64,000 nt of DNA from Stenotrophomonas sp. UBA2629 (lineage in GTDB: Bacteria; Pseudomonadota; Gammaproteobacteria; Xanthomonadales; Xanthomonadaceae), in contig DEOB01000012.1 of NCBI GenBank assembly GCA_002359895.1, forward strand, positions 173,436 through 237,435, written 5' to 3'. The notes under the pieces were generated by a model, which was given only the letters and a program-made list of their open reading frames with translations, did not search any database and had not been told where the DNA came from. Positions within the stretch are counted from its first letter, which is position 1. Each line of letters starts with the position of its first letter. Of the stretch, positions 27,348-36,314 are shown one piece after another. Position numbers and translations under genes: made by a program.

Positions 27348-28433
27348 ATGGACAGCATCGATGTGGTGGTAATTGGAGGCGGTCAGGCCGGGCTGGCGGC
27401 CGGTTACTTCCTGCGTCGCAGCGGGCTGTCCTATGTGATTCTTGATGCCGAAACGTCTCCTGGCGGGGCGTGGCAGCATGCGTGGGAATCCTTGCATCTG
27501 TTCTCGCCGGCGGGCTGGAGCTCGATTCCCGGTTGGCCGATGCCTGCCACCCGGGAACCGTACCCTTCGCAGGCGGAAGTGCTCAACTACCTCGCGTGCT
27601 ACGAGCACAAATATGCGCTGCCCGTCATCCGTCCCGTGCAGGTGGAACGCATCAGCCGCTCGGGGAACCGGCTGCTGGTGGAAGCAGATGACGGCCGGCA
27701 GTGGCACACACGTGCAGTGATCAGCGCTACAGGTACTTGGCGGCATCCCTACACGCCCGGATATGAAGGTTTGGACGCATTCGGCGGCGTGCAGTTGCAC
27801 TCGGCCCACTACCGCCATCCCGAACCCTTCTCAGGAATGCGCGTGGCGATCATCGGTGGTGGTAACTCAGGCGCGCAGATTCTGGCCGAGGTGTCCAAGG
27901 TGGCCGAGACCACCTGGATCACCCAGCGGGAGCCAGCCTTCTTGCCCGACGATGTCGACGGGCGCGCTCTATTCGCACGCGCAACCGAGAAGTGGAGGGC
28001 TCAGCAGGAAGGACGCGTGCCGGATGTTCCGCAGGATGGTTTTGGCGACATCGTCATGGTGCCGCCGGTGGTGGACGCACGGCACCGCGGTGTACTGGTC
28101 TCCATGACGCCACCCGTCCGTTTCACCGCCACCGGCATGCAGTGGGCAGATGGCAGCGAACGCAACTTCGACGCGGCGATCTGGTGCACCGGCTTCCGGC
28201 CGGCCTTGTCGCACCTAGAAGGACTGGGCCTGGTCAACGCCCAGGGTCGGATCGACGTGGATGACACCAAGGTTCGCTCGGTCGCAGAGCCATCGGTCTG
28301 GCCGCTGGGTTATGGCGACTGGAACGGCGCGGCGTCGGCCACGCTGATCGGGGTGACACGATATGCGCGCGAGGCAGTAAGGCAAATCAGCGACTACGTC
28401 GGGTCTGTTTCTCCGCTTTCATCTGGCACGTGA
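27348..28433 (+). CDS. arsO: ArsO-type flavin-dependent monooxygenase
   Basis: This 361-residue protein is like the flavin-containing monooxygenases found in ars operons (ArsO). It has an N-terminal FAD motif (VVIGGGQAGLAAGYFLRRSG) and a second nucleotide-binding motif (VAIIGGGNSGAQI) near residue 170. An upstream GTG at 27324 is in frame, but GAGGAAG six bases before the ATG at 27348 decides the start. The reaction of ArsO is not firmly established; arsenical oxidation is the usual proposal. It is the last gene of the rightward operon, and its 3' end overlaps an integrase remnant on the other strand. Confidence 0.85.
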   Translation: MDSIDVVVIGGGQAGLAAGYFLRRSGLSYVILDAETSPGGAWQHAWESLHLFSPAGWSSIPGWPMPATREPYPSQAEVLNYLACYEHKYALPVIRPVQVERISRSGNRLLVEADDGRQWHTRAVISATGTWRHPYTPGYEGLDAFGGVQLHSAHYRHPEPFSGMRVAIIGGGNSGAQILAEVSKVAETTWITQREPAFLPDDVDGRALFARATEKWRAQQEGRVPDVPQDGFGDIVMVPPVVDARHRGVLVSMTPPVRFTATGMQWADGSERNFDAAIWCTGFRPALSHLEGLGLVNAQGRIDVDDTKVRSVAEPSVWPLGYGDWNGAASATLIGVTRYAREAVRQISDYVGSVSPLSSGT

Positions 28434-28579
28434 GCCTCGGCGCCATTACCCAGCGCCAGCACCTGCGATTGCAGGGCCATGCGGTCCAGCACTTCAGCCA
28501 AAGAGACAAGCGGATACTCTCCGATGGTCAGCATGTTGGGTTTGTCCCCGAACCGCCATCGGCATCGCCCAGCAGGCAC
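28394..28579 (-). pseudogene. Remnant of a P4-type tyrosine integrase N-terminus
   Basis: This minus-strand frame reads WRFGDKPNMLTIGEYPLVSL followed by AEVLDR. This is the DUF4102 arm-binding motif of P4-family integrases (usually RFGGKEKxLxLGxYPxVSLAEAR). No catalytic domain follows and the frame drifts into the arsO tail, so only about 40 recognisable residues remain. It indicates that a genomic-island integrase once stood at this end of the ars operon. Confidence 0.65.
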
Positions 28580-28801
28580 CGAATGTATTCACCGTGGCGT
28601 TGCGTTCCGACAAGGGCTTCGAGGCCGAGCTGAAACTTTCACTGTCGGAGTGGGCATAAGCACCTCGCTCAGGCCGCCCACTCCGGTGGTGTGAACAAGC
28701 CCGTGCGCAGCGGTGATACCGCATGGTTGACCGCAGCGGTTGGCGCGCGATCAGAATATGGTCGCGCGCCTAGAACAATGCCTTCTACTATGAGGTGTTC
28801 T

Positions 28802-29365
28802 ATGGCTATGCACGCTGTTACCGCTATAACAATCGCCCTCTTCGCGCTTCCTGCTACCTGCCTCGCCAGCGACGGACGTGGGCCCGGATACGACTTCATC
28901 GAAGCCGGTTGGTCGTGGCTGCATGCTGGGCACCATGGGGACGGCTTCGCAGCGAACGTCTCCGTATCGGTATCTGATCATCTATTCGTCTACGGAAGCG
29001 GTAGCTTTGTTGACTTCGAGCACGGAGCTGGAGGAGCTGATTCGCTACGAGGTGGTCTCGGCTTCCACACCCCACTGAATGACAGCTGGGACTTCTTGGT
29101 TAGAGGTGCTGCACAGCATGTTGATGAGGGTCACAAGTCGTATGGCCTGCAAGCCGAGGGCGGAGTCAAAGGAAAGTTCACCCCGCAACTTGAAGCTTGG
29201 TTGATGGCTGGTCATTCCAATTGGAACAACGAACACTTTCATGACCAAACGTTTGTTCGAGCGGGAGTCCTATACGAGATCAGTCACCATTGGGGGGTAA
29301 CCGCCGATGCTGTTGGCGGCAAGCACGAGACTGAGTACTTCCTTGGCGTCAGCTATCTGTTTTGA
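28802..29365 (+). CDS. Ax21-like outer-membrane beta-barrel protein
   Basis: This 187-residue exported protein has a signal peptide (MAMHAVTAITIALFALPATC, then LAS). The mature part alternates amphipathic strands (FVYGSGSFVDFEHG, LRGGLGFHTPL, TQLEAWLMAGH-type) and ends in the aromatic LGVSYLF expected of a barrel inserted by the Bam machinery. Strand layout resembles the Ax21/Omp21 family of xanthomonads, though similarity is moderate. The frame is open from 28691; the ATG at 28802 is chosen for GAGGTG just upstream. Function unknown; relatives have been discussed in stress response and biofilm. Confidence 0.7.
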   Translation: MAMHAVTAITIALFALPATCLASDGRGPGYDFIEAGWSWLHAGHHGDGFAANVSVSVSDHLFVYGSGSFVDFEHGAGGADSLRGGLGFHTPLNDSWDFLVRGAAQHVDEGHKSYGLQAEGGVKGKFTPQLEAWLMAGHSNWNNEHFHDQTFVRAGVLYEISHHWGVTADAVGGKHETEYFLGVSYLF

Positions 29366-29488
29366 GTGCATGCGAGTTCGACCCGCCAGTTGGGCATCGA
29401 ACGTACATTTTTGGATATTACTTAATCGTTCTATGGAAAAAGTCGGTGGCTTAGCCTAGTCCGATTGAAGTATCGTCGTTTCTTCGAG

Positions 29489-29765
29489 TCATTCAGAAGC
29501 AGAGGTTGACAGGGATTTTGCCATTGCGAACTGGATGGGTGGCAAGCCGCCCAGCGGACGGTGATAGTTGTAGCGGTGGCGCCAGTCTTCGGTCATTCGA
29601 CGGGCCTCAGGTGAACACGGAGCGGTCCTGTACCTCGGTGCCGAGGGTGCGGTTGAAGCGCTCGATGTAGGCGTTCTGGGCTGGCTTGCCGGGTTGGATG
29701 TGGATGAGATCGACACCGTGTCCTTGGCCCACTGCTTCAGGGCCCAGCTTGTCCTTCAGATGGGG
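29489..29765 (-). mobile_element. IS3-family transposase (OrfB) C-terminal remnant with frameshifts
   Basis: On the minus strand, three frames carry consecutive pieces of an IS3 OrfB: LKQWAKD, then PGKPAQNAYIERFNRTLGTE, then EARRMTEDWRHRYNYHRP and LGGLPPIQFA. At least two frameshifts and small deletions separate them (the usual SLDEARR and HRALGG are shortened). The stop lies at 29489. The N-terminal half and OrfA are missing. The element is dead and abuts an IS256 fragment. Confidence 0.8.
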
Positions 29766-29769
29766 GACT

Positions 29770-30013
29770 CGCCGCTCCGGTTGACCTCATCCACCACTGC
29801 GTCAGTGACCGATGAGATTAAGCTCGGCGACACCTCGGCCCCGTACATCTCCTCCAGGTGTGCCTGGATCTCGCGCACCGTCATCCCACCTGCGTACAGA
29901 GACAGGATCTTGTCGTCGAACCCACTCCAACGGGTCTGGTGCTTCGGAATTAGTTTGGGCTCGAGGGTGCCGTGACGGTCGCCTGGTACCTCGATAGGCA
30001 GCTCGCCAAACCA
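29770..30013 (-). mobile_element. Internal fragment of an IS256-family transposase
   Basis: This minus-strand open segment of about 80 codons reads WFGELPIEVPGDRHGTLEP, then WSGFDDKILSLYAGGMTVRE and SPSLISSVTDAVVDEV, the central region of IS256 transposases. It lacks both ends. It is exactly the part missing from the remnant at 21508-21985, which lies in the opposite orientation at the other side of the ars-chr island. Confidence 0.8.
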
Positions 30014-30074
30014 CCCTTGCCTCCCATCGCCCTAAGTCGCATAGACTGGATATCCCAACCCACAAGGGAACAGA

Positions 30075-30500
30075 ATGGCAAACCTTGCAACAGCTATAAA
30101 AGATGAAATCACACGTCTGGCAAGAAGAGAAATCCGGGCCCAAGTCGATCCATTGCGAAAGGCATCCGCCAATCAAAGGCGAGAGATTGCCGAACTGAAA
30201 CGCCAGATTGCAGATCTTAGACGCCAGGCTAAAGCTGCAGGCAAGACGCCTAAGAACTTTCCCGAAACATCGTCGACCAGCAAGACGCGCTTCTCGTCAA
30301 AGGGGCTGCGAACGATGAGAAAGCGCCTCGGCCTCTCTGCTGCAGAGTTCGGCTTGCTTATGGGCGCATCGGCCCAATCGATCTACAACTGGGAAGCTGA
30401 CAAGACGTTCCCGAGAGAAGCGCAGCGAGCTACGCTCGTTGGCCTGCGAGCACTGGGTAAAAAGGAAGCCAGGTCGCGTCTGGAAGCGCTGGAGAAGTGA
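30075..30500 (+). CDS. Coiled-coil protein with C-terminal helix-turn-helix (XRE-like)
   Basis: This 141-residue protein has an N-terminal half that is a charged coiled coil (ANQRREIAELKRQIADLRRQ) and a C-terminal half with an XRE-type helix-turn-helix: GLRTMRKRLGLSAAEFGLLM followed by SAQSIYNWEADKTFPREAQR. The ATG at 30075 is preceded by AAGGGAACA. Similar small proteins occur as orphan regulators in proteobacteria. It stands alone, just right of the insertion-sequence debris. Target genes unknown. Confidence 0.75.
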   Translation: MANLATAIKDEITRLARREIRAQVDPLRKASANQRREIAELKRQIADLRRQAKAAGKTPKNFPETSSTSKTRFSSKGLRTMRKRLGLSAAEFGLLMGASAQSIYNWEADKTFPREAQRATLVGLRALGKKEARSRLEALEK

Positions 30501-30539
30501 GCCGTCGCAAGGTGGCGCCATGGCCGCAAGGCGAGGCGG

Positions 30540-30688
30540 TGTCAAAAACGTTCTGTCTGGTACTGCCCGGACCGATTGGCTTGACTGCCGGTCCGGTAAA
30601 GACGTTCGCACAGTGGCTGCTGGAGGAAGCAGGCAAGGCCGGAACTGCAAATTCGAATTGCTACAAAAGTGCCCTAGTTCGCGAATGA
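30540..30688 (+). pseudogene. Possible LysR-type regulator C-terminal remnant
   Basis: This open stretch reads FCLVLPGPIGLTAGPVKTFA then QWLLEEAGKAG, resembling the last strand and helix of LysR substrate-binding domains (YxLVxP...FxxWLxxEA). No N-terminal part exists upstream, where the HTH gene ends at 30500. The similarity is short and the call tentative. Confidence 0.3.
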
Positions 30689-30734
30689 AGCGCACGGATG
30701 GATGAGAGACTTCCAGCCAATCAGAGCGAGCCAC

Positions 30735-31140
30735 GCCGATGTGTGAGCCGTCTCAAACGAGATGCCCGCTTTGCGAAGGGCAAGTCGGAATACAAGAGTG
30801 AATTCTTCATCATGCTCCATCCATTGGGGAAGAAAGCTGCTGTCGCTACCTATTACCTCCACGTGCAGCCTGGCAGAAGCTATGCTGGTGCAGATGCCTT
30901 CAACCCACCTCTCGGAACGTTAAACGCCGTCCGAGAGGCAATTGCCGAAATCGTCAAAGGTTTCACCATCTGCTCACGACACACGCTGTCAGGACCAACT
31001 TTCCAGATGGTCTTACCACTGCCGGCACCGTCCAGCAGGCTCCTCGCGGTTTCTCGATTGAGCACCTGGCGATCGATCTAGTGAGGCTAAAAGGGTATGC
31101 AGCCGATCCCATGCGAGCTGGCAAGCATCCTTATATCATC
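30735..31140 (+). pseudogene. DUF2461 family gene, frameshifted remnant
   Basis: Frame one (about 30735-30965) reads RLKRDARFAKGKSEYKSEF then ATYYLHVQPGRSYAGADAFN and LNAVREAIAEIV, matching the start and middle of DUF2461 proteins. After a frame change the C-terminal part continues at about 31030-31140 as QQAPRGFSIEHLAIDLVRLK. Between them the sequence is scrambled, and the N-terminus before RLKRDARF is missing. It is therefore decayed, with at least one frameshift and a likely internal loss. It sits directly upstream of the sensor kinase. Confidence 0.6.
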
Positions 31141-31229
31141 CGACGGAATTTGGCCCGTCGTCGAGAGCCAAGCGCTGCTCCTCAAAAAGCAGTGATTCGA
31201 TGCGGTCGTTGTTAGTCAGGAGACTATCC

Positions 31230-32576
31230 GTGAGTCTGAGACTTCGCGTTGTTGTTCTAACCGGCCTAGCCCTGCTTCTGCTGTGGGCAGGCGCGGCAAC
31301 TTGGATGCTCAGAGGCATCCAAACAAAGCTGGAACACACTCTCGATGGTCGGCTGGCAATGTCGGCAAGGATGGTAGCAGGGCTGGTTTCTCGCACCTCC
31401 TTGGACATCCCCGCTTCAGCAGTCCAGTTTGATCATGCGTTGAAGACTGCCGCGCGTGAAGGCATTGCTTGTGAGATCCGCACCATGCAAGGAGAGGTCC
31501 TGTCTCGCCATGGCGAGCCGCCAATAAACTCGGCCGCACGCCTTCCCATCGGATTCTCCACGAAAGTAGTGGCAGGCACCGAGTGGAGGATCTACGTGCT
31601 CAGAGACGATGCGTATCAGGTGACGACAGCCGATCGAATCGATGAGCGGTCGGACTTGACTGATCGGATGCTGATTGCCGCTGGTCTGCCATTCCTAATC
31701 GCGGTTATCGGTGGACTTGGTGTGTTGTGGATCGGCATCAGCCGTGGCTTAGCACCACTGAGCAGACTATCCCAAGAGTTGACATCACGAGACGCCGACA
31801 GTGTCGCCCCGGTCAACGCTGCGCATTACCCAACCGAGCTTGAGCCGATGCTGCAATCCCTGAACGCGTTGGTGGCACGCCTGATAAAAACGGTAAACAA
31901 CCAGCGTGCATTCACCGACGCTGCCGCTCATGAGCTACGCACACCGCTAACGATCATCGACACCCACCTACAGGTGGCTCGCCAGTCAACAGGCGATGCA
32001 GTTGCCCCCGCATTGGACAACGCCCAACAGGGCGTGCGGCGCCTGCGGCACACCTTGGACCAAATGCTCGCGTTGGTGCGTGCCGATAGTCCTGACATGC
32101 TCGAACAATCGTCTGTTTCGCTTGCCGATGTCTTGGCCGACAGCGTGCTTGCTATAGCGCCGCAGCAGAGATCACGGGTCGAGCTGGGCGATCACGGCGA
32201 GGACATCGCCGTTGCCATACCCCGGCCCTTGCTGCAAACCGCCATCAAGAACCTGCTAGACAACGCGCTTCGCTACTCGCCGGTCGACACCAACGTGGTT
32301 CTTAGAATGTCCTGGGATAAGGACCACCGCCGCTGCTTGCTCTCGGTGCTCGACCGCGGCCCGGGGCTGAGTGCCAACCAAGCGGAGCAGATTGGTCGGC
32401 GGTTCTGGCGTGGCGATCACGGGAGGCCGGGCGCCGAAGGCTCGGGTCTAGGAATATCCATCGTTCGCACGATCGTCGAGCGCTTCGGTGGGCGACTGGA
32501 GTTCGTTGCCCGCGACGGCGGCGGCCTAGAGGTGTTGCTGGACCTGCCGGCGCACGCGCCGACCTTGCCACCGTGA
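31230..32576 (+). CDS. Two-component sensor histidine kinase (PmrB/QseC-like)
   Basis: This 448-residue membrane kinase has a first membrane segment at residues 5-25 (VVVLTGLALLLLWAGAATW), a periplasmic domain to about 145, a second membrane segment around 150-175, a HAMP-like linker, HisKA with H234 in DAAAHELRTPLTII, and an ATPase domain (LLDNALRYSP, DRGPGLS, GSGLGISIV). An ATG at 31200 is in frame, but AGGAG seven bases before the GTG at 31230 marks the better start. Its likely partner regulator lies 3.8 kb away at 36411 in the same direction, with the dsb operon in between on the other strand. The signal is unknown; the context suggests envelope thiol or metal stress. Confidence 0.88.
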   Translation: MSLRLRVVVLTGLALLLLWAGAATWMLRGIQTKLEHTLDGRLAMSARMVAGLVSRTSLDIPASAVQFDHALKTAAREGIACEIRTMQGEVLSRHGEPPINSAARLPIGFSTKVVAGTEWRIYVLRDDAYQVTTADRIDERSDLTDRMLIAAGLPFLIAVIGGLGVLWIGISRGLAPLSRLSQELTSRDADSVAPVNAAHYPTELEPMLQSLNALVARLIKTVNNQRAFTDAAAHELRTPLTIIDTHLQVARQSTGDAVAPALDNAQQGVRRLRHTLDQMLALVRADSPDMLEQSSVSLADVLADSVLAIAPQQRSRVELGDHGEDIAVAIPRPLLQTAIKNLLDNALRYSPVDTNVVLRMSWDKDHRRCLLSVLDRGPGLSANQAEQIGRRFWRGDHGRPGAEGSGLGISIVRTIVERFGGRLEFVARDGGGLEVLLDLPAHAPTLPP

Positions 32577-32620
32577 ACTCCCCATCGGGCCATCCGCCCG
32601 CCCCGGATTCCCCTCCGTTG

Positions 32621-33454
32621 TCAGCGTGGCCCCAAGATGTCCACAAGATCTTCGCCCTGCGGCATCCCGTTGACCTTCTTCAAGCTGCCATCGGGCAGCT
32701 TCACGACTATCCCTGGCGTGCCACGGAACCCCTGGGAAAACATCAGCAACTGATGTTCGTCCAGCTTGGCTTTTGTCCCAGCAGGAACCACAGCGACCGG
32801 CATGATCCCGCCGCGATCGTAGTTTTGCTCGTTCTCCAGGAGCGCCGCCGACGGATCGCCTGCCCCCATGATGGCCGCAGCCTTCCCAGGGCTATCGGCC
32901 TTGATCATGCCAACCATGATGTGCCGAAGCTGCACTCTGCCGGCAGCCACCCAAGGCCGGGCCGCCTCCCAGAACTTATGGCAGTAAGGGCAGTTGGCAT
33001 CGCTGAAGGTGTAGATGATCCGGGGTGCATCTGCTTTCCCGTCCAGCACCCATGCCGATTTGCCCAGCTCCACCCATGCCTTCTCCCCCATGGGACGCGC
33101 CACCAGCGCTTGCAACTTCTCTTCGTCAGCAGGCTGTCCCTGCGGCGTAAGTCGGGTGCCCACAATCGCAGAGCCGTCGGCGGTGACATAGATGCCGATT
33201 GGACGATCACCAGCCGACCCAGCGAACGCCCTGAGCCCAGGCCCTGCCTCGAAACTGTCGACGATACTGACACCCTGGCTTTCGAGGGTAGACAGCACCT
33301 CAGGACGATCAGCTCCAGCGGGCTTGGCCTCACGATTGACCCCTTGCGTGGGCGCATCAGAGCCTGATCCCGCTGGCGCCGCCTGCGAGCATCCGCTGAG
33401 CAGGCCGAGTCCGAGTGCCACGGTGGCTAGGCTGAAAAACTGAGACGGCTTCAT
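32621..33454 (-). CDS. dsbG: DsbG-like periplasmic thiol:disulfide interchange lipoprotein
   Basis: This 277-residue protein has a lipobox (GLGLLSGCSQ), so it is expected to be membrane-tethered. A dimerisation-type N-terminal domain is followed by a thioredoxin fold with active site CPYC in FSDANCPYCHKFW, and the C-terminal part has RGTPGIVVKLPDG with the cis-proline. DsbG and DsbC isomerases keep or rescue reduced cysteines in the periplasm and are recharged by DsbD, whose gene lies in the same operon. The ATG overlaps the stop of the preceding gene (ATGA). Confidence 0.85.
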   Translation of the reverse strand: MKPSQFFSLATVALGLGLLSGCSQAAPAGSGSDAPTQGVNREAKPAGADRPEVLSTLESQGVSIVDSFEAGPGLRAFAGSAGDRPIGIYVTADGSAIVGTRLTPQGQPADEEKLQALVARPMGEKAWVELGKSAWVLDGKADAPRIIYTFSDANCPYCHKFWEAARPWVAAGRVQLRHIMVGMIKADSPGKAAAIMGAGDPSAALLENEQNYDRGGIMPVAVVPAGTKAKLDEHQLLMFSQGFRGTPGIVVKLPDGSLKKVNGMPQGEDLVDILGPR

Positions 33455-34296
33455 TTGGATTCCTTGGAGGTGGTAGTTGAACGGGAATGCGAGGGGAAAT
33501 AGCGCTGTAGTTTTCCCTCCAAGCCTGCACGGGTCATCTCTCCCAGGTGGATGTCCAGCAAGCGGCCGTCGTGGTCGAACATGGCCGTGGTGGGCAACGC
33601 CCGGGTATTCAACGCCTGCATCGTGGAGGAGCTGGAATCCAGCAGCACATGCGGGAAATGCAGGCCGCTGTTGCGCAGAAATGCTTCTGCATCAGCCGCA
33701 GATTCGCCTTGGTTGACCATCAGGAAGGTAACTTCGGGGTGGCGGGCCTGCGCTGCGTGGAACGCCGGCATTTCACGCCGGCAAGGCGGGCACCAGGTGG
33801 CCCATAGGTTGACCACCACCGGGGCACCCACGTGGTCGCGCAGCGACACCGGCTGTCCGGAAACATCGACGAGGGTCAGCTCTGGTAGCGGCGGCGCCGA
33901 ACGCAGCAGCAGCCCATGAACGCCTGAGAGCATCAGCCATACGCAGAGCGCGGCAGCTACTCCCGCTCCCGCTGCAATTCCGGTGGAGCGCGCGCGTCTT
34001 GCGCGCCACGCAATGAAGGCGATCGCCATGGGCGCGCCTACCCACCACACGAATCCACCATCGCCGACGGTCAGCATGCTCAATGGCGCCGCCGCATACT
34101 CGTCCCACCAGCGAACGATGTAGGCCAGTCGTGCCGACAGCGCACCGACCAAAAAGGCGTCGAAGAACAGCGATGTTGCAGCACGGGGCAGCGGCGAAGC
34201 CGGCGAGCGTCCTAGGCGCCGCGCAACCCACCAGCCCGCAAGAAGGCCGGCAACGGCCAGCATGACCTTCATCGATACAGGACCGAATCCGTTCAC
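33451..34296 (-). CDS. Membrane-anchored TlpA-like thioredoxin-fold protein
   Basis: This 281-residue protein has an N-terminal half with about four membrane segments (including a prolipoprotein-transferase-like stretch, FLVGALSARLAYIVRWWDEY) and a C-terminal periplasmic TlpA-type domain with CPPC in NLWATWCPPCRREMP. The TlpA-like domain should reduce periplasmic disulfides. The start is GTG at 34294-34296 overlapping the dsbD stop (GTGA), and its stop overlaps the dsbG start, so all three are translationally coupled. The membrane half is unusually long compared with single-anchor TlpA proteins. Confidence 0.82.
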   Translation of the reverse strand: MNGFGPVSMKVMLAVAGLLAGWWVARRLGRSPASPLPRAATSLFFDAFLVGALSARLAYIVRWWDEYAAAPLSMLTVGDGGFVWWVGAPMAIAFIAWRARRARSTGIAAGAGVAAALCVWLMLSGVHGLLLRSAPPLPELTLVDVSGQPVSLRDHVGAPVVVNLWATWCPPCRREMPAFHAAQARHPEVTFLMVNQGESAADAEAFLRNSGLHFPHVLLDSSSSTMQALNTRALPTTAMFDHDGRLLDIHLGEMTRAGLEGKLQRYFPSHSRSTTTSKESK

Positions 34297-36269
34297 GGCA
34301 CGCCCGCCGCATCCAGGCGTCCAAGGAAGCCGGCCGCCGAGGTTTCCCCGACTATGCGTTGCGCACGTCGCTCGTGACCGTCCGGATCAATCAGGATGAG
34401 TGTCGGCGGCCCCATCACGCCCCACCGCTTCATCAGCGCCTGGTCGGAAGCATCGTTGCGGGTCACATCCGGCCGCACGATCTGCATCGACGACAAGCGC
34501 TTGCCTACGACGGGGTCGCCGAAGACGTTGCGCTCGATCACGTGGCAGCTCACGCACCAATCGGCGTAGAAGTCGATCAGTGTCCACTGTCCTTGCCGAC
34601 CGCCGGCCGCGATGTGTGCCTCCACGTCCTGCACCGTCTTGGCCTGCTTGTACTCCAGGCGACTGCTGGCGACTACAGCCCCGCTCCGGTCGCCGGCAAG
34701 GTGCTCCAATGGCTGTAGCACCGATGTGCCACCCGAGGCACCACCGGCCACCAGTACGACCGCCCACACGCCCATACCGGCGGCGACCGACCTCACGAGC
34801 CAAGCCAGCCGCGGGTGTTGTGTCGTCGCGCCCCAAGCGACCAGCCCCACGGTCACGGCGACCGCCAGCAGACCCCACAGAATCAGTGCACTCCAGGCAG
34901 GAAGGAAGCGCGAAAGCATGCTGATCGCCATACCCAGCATCAGGTAACCAAATGCGATCCGGACGCGCTCCATCCACGGCCCAGGCGTTGGCAGTATGCG
35001 GGCGCCGAACGCGGCGATCAGCACCAGCGGCAGTCCCATGCCCACGCCAAGCGCGAACAACGCAAGCCCGCCATGGAAGGCGCTGCCAGTCTGGCCGATG
35101 TAAAGCAGCGCACCGGCCAGCGGCGCCGTCATGCACGGCCCCACCAGCAGCGCCGACAGCAGTCCGAGCACCGCAGCACCGGGCACGCTGCCTCCGGGCC
35201 GCTGCCCCGCCCGGTCAAGGCGACGCGTCAGCCAGGCCGGGAGCTGAAGTTCGAATGCACCGAACAACGACGCGCCCAGCACCACAAACAGCAGCGCGAA
35301 GGCGCCCAGCAGCAACGGCGATTGCAGCGTTGCCTGTAGGTTTGACCCGGCAAGACCGGCAGCGACCCCCAGTGCTGCGTAAGTTGCCGCCATCGCCAGG
35401 ACGTAGGCACTGGACAGCAGCGCAGCGCGACGTGGCGTGGCCTGCACGCCGACCACGATGGTCGAGACGATGGGAATCATCGGCAGCGTGCACGGCGTAA
35501 ACGCCAGCAACAGTCCAAGCCCGAAGAACAACGCCGCCGCCGATACTGGACCCAGCGATGCAAGGCGCGACGCAGTCTGCTGGTCCTCGGCAGCAGCGTC
35601 ATGGTCCTGCACCGTTGTTGTGAGCGATCTATCCGCTGCGGCATCAACGCGGACCGGGGTGCCATCGGCCGCTGGCAAGCTCGGGGCTGTCTGGTCCGGC
35701 GAACCTTGGGCAATTGCTGCGGGCGTTGTGGCAGTGGGTGCGGCCGGTTCCATGCGCTTGCCTGCCGGCGGTGCAGTGGATGTTTCTGAAACGGCCTCAT
35801 CCACCGAAGCACGTGGCATCTGCGCCGTCTTGGGCACCTCAAGCGCCACTGTCTGCGGCGGGTAGCAGATGCCTTGGTCTGCACAGCCCTGCCAATGCAA
35901 GGTCGCTGGCCCAGGCGCGGCGCCGGTCAACTCAATGTGCAGATCGCCTGACGTGTACACCTCGGTTTCGCCGAAGAACTCATCCTGCTTGGTCACGCCC
36001 TTCGGCAACCGCAGGGTCTGCTCCCGCCCACCGCTGTCGATCAGTTTCAAGGAGGGGCGGTAGACGTAATACCCTTCAGCGACCTGGGCAAGAGTTTTGA
36101 TACCGGCCGCTCCATCGGTCGTTGCCGATTGCACCCGAAAAACTTCCTCTGCGGGCAGGAAGTCCGCCTGTTGTTGGCCAGGTTGCCAGCCCAGGTCAGG
36201 GGCGCCCATGGCGGCGAGGCTCGCAGACACGAGCACAATCACTACTATGAAGGTTCGGAACAACAGCAT
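34293..36269 (-). CDS. dsbD: Thiol:disulfide interchange protein DsbD
   Basis: This 658-residue protein carries electrons from cytoplasmic thioredoxin to periplasmic partners. It has a signal peptide at the N-terminus, an alpha domain with the cysteine pair in CADQGICYPP, eight membrane segments with PCTLPMIP and GPCMTAP holding the membrane cysteines, and a C-terminal thioredoxin domain with CVSC in YADWCVSCHVIE. All three redox pairs are present. The frame is open to 36311; the ATG at 36267-36269 with GGGAGC is taken as start. It heads dsbD-tlpA-dsbG. A PmrA-box-like site lies 46 bases upstream. Confidence 0.92.
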   Translation of the reverse strand: MLLFRTFIVVIVLVSASLAAMGAPDLGWQPGQQQADFLPAEEVFRVQSATTDGAAGIKTLAQVAEGYYVYRPSLKLIDSGGREQTLRLPKGVTKQDEFFGETEVYTSGDLHIELTGAAPGPATLHWQGCADQGICYPPQTVALEVPKTAQMPRASVDEAVSETSTAPPAGKRMEPAAPTATTPAAIAQGSPDQTAPSLPAADGTPVRVDAAADRSLTTTVQDHDAAAEDQQTASRLASLGPVSAAALFFGLGLLLAFTPCTLPMIPIVSTIVVGVQATPRRAALLSSAYVLAMAATYAALGVAAGLAGSNLQATLQSPLLLGAFALLFVVLGASLFGAFELQLPAWLTRRLDRAGQRPGGSVPGAAVLGLLSALLVGPCMTAPLAGALLYIGQTGSAFHGGLALFALGVGMGLPLVLIAAFGARILPTPGPWMERVRIAFGYLMLGMAISMLSRFLPAWSALILWGLLAVAVTVGLVAWGATTQHPRLAWLVRSVAAGMGVWAVVLVAGGASGGTSVLQPLEHLAGDRSGAVVASSRLEYKQAKTVQDVEAHIAAGGRQGQWTLIDFYADWCVSCHVIERNVFGDPVVGKRLSSMQIVRPDVTRNDASDQALMKRWGVMGPPTLILIDPDGHERRAQRIVGETSAAGFLGRLDAAGVP

Positions 36270-36314
36270 GCGCTCCCAGGAGTCTTTTCCAACACCCGAG
36301 ATTGCCACCATCCA

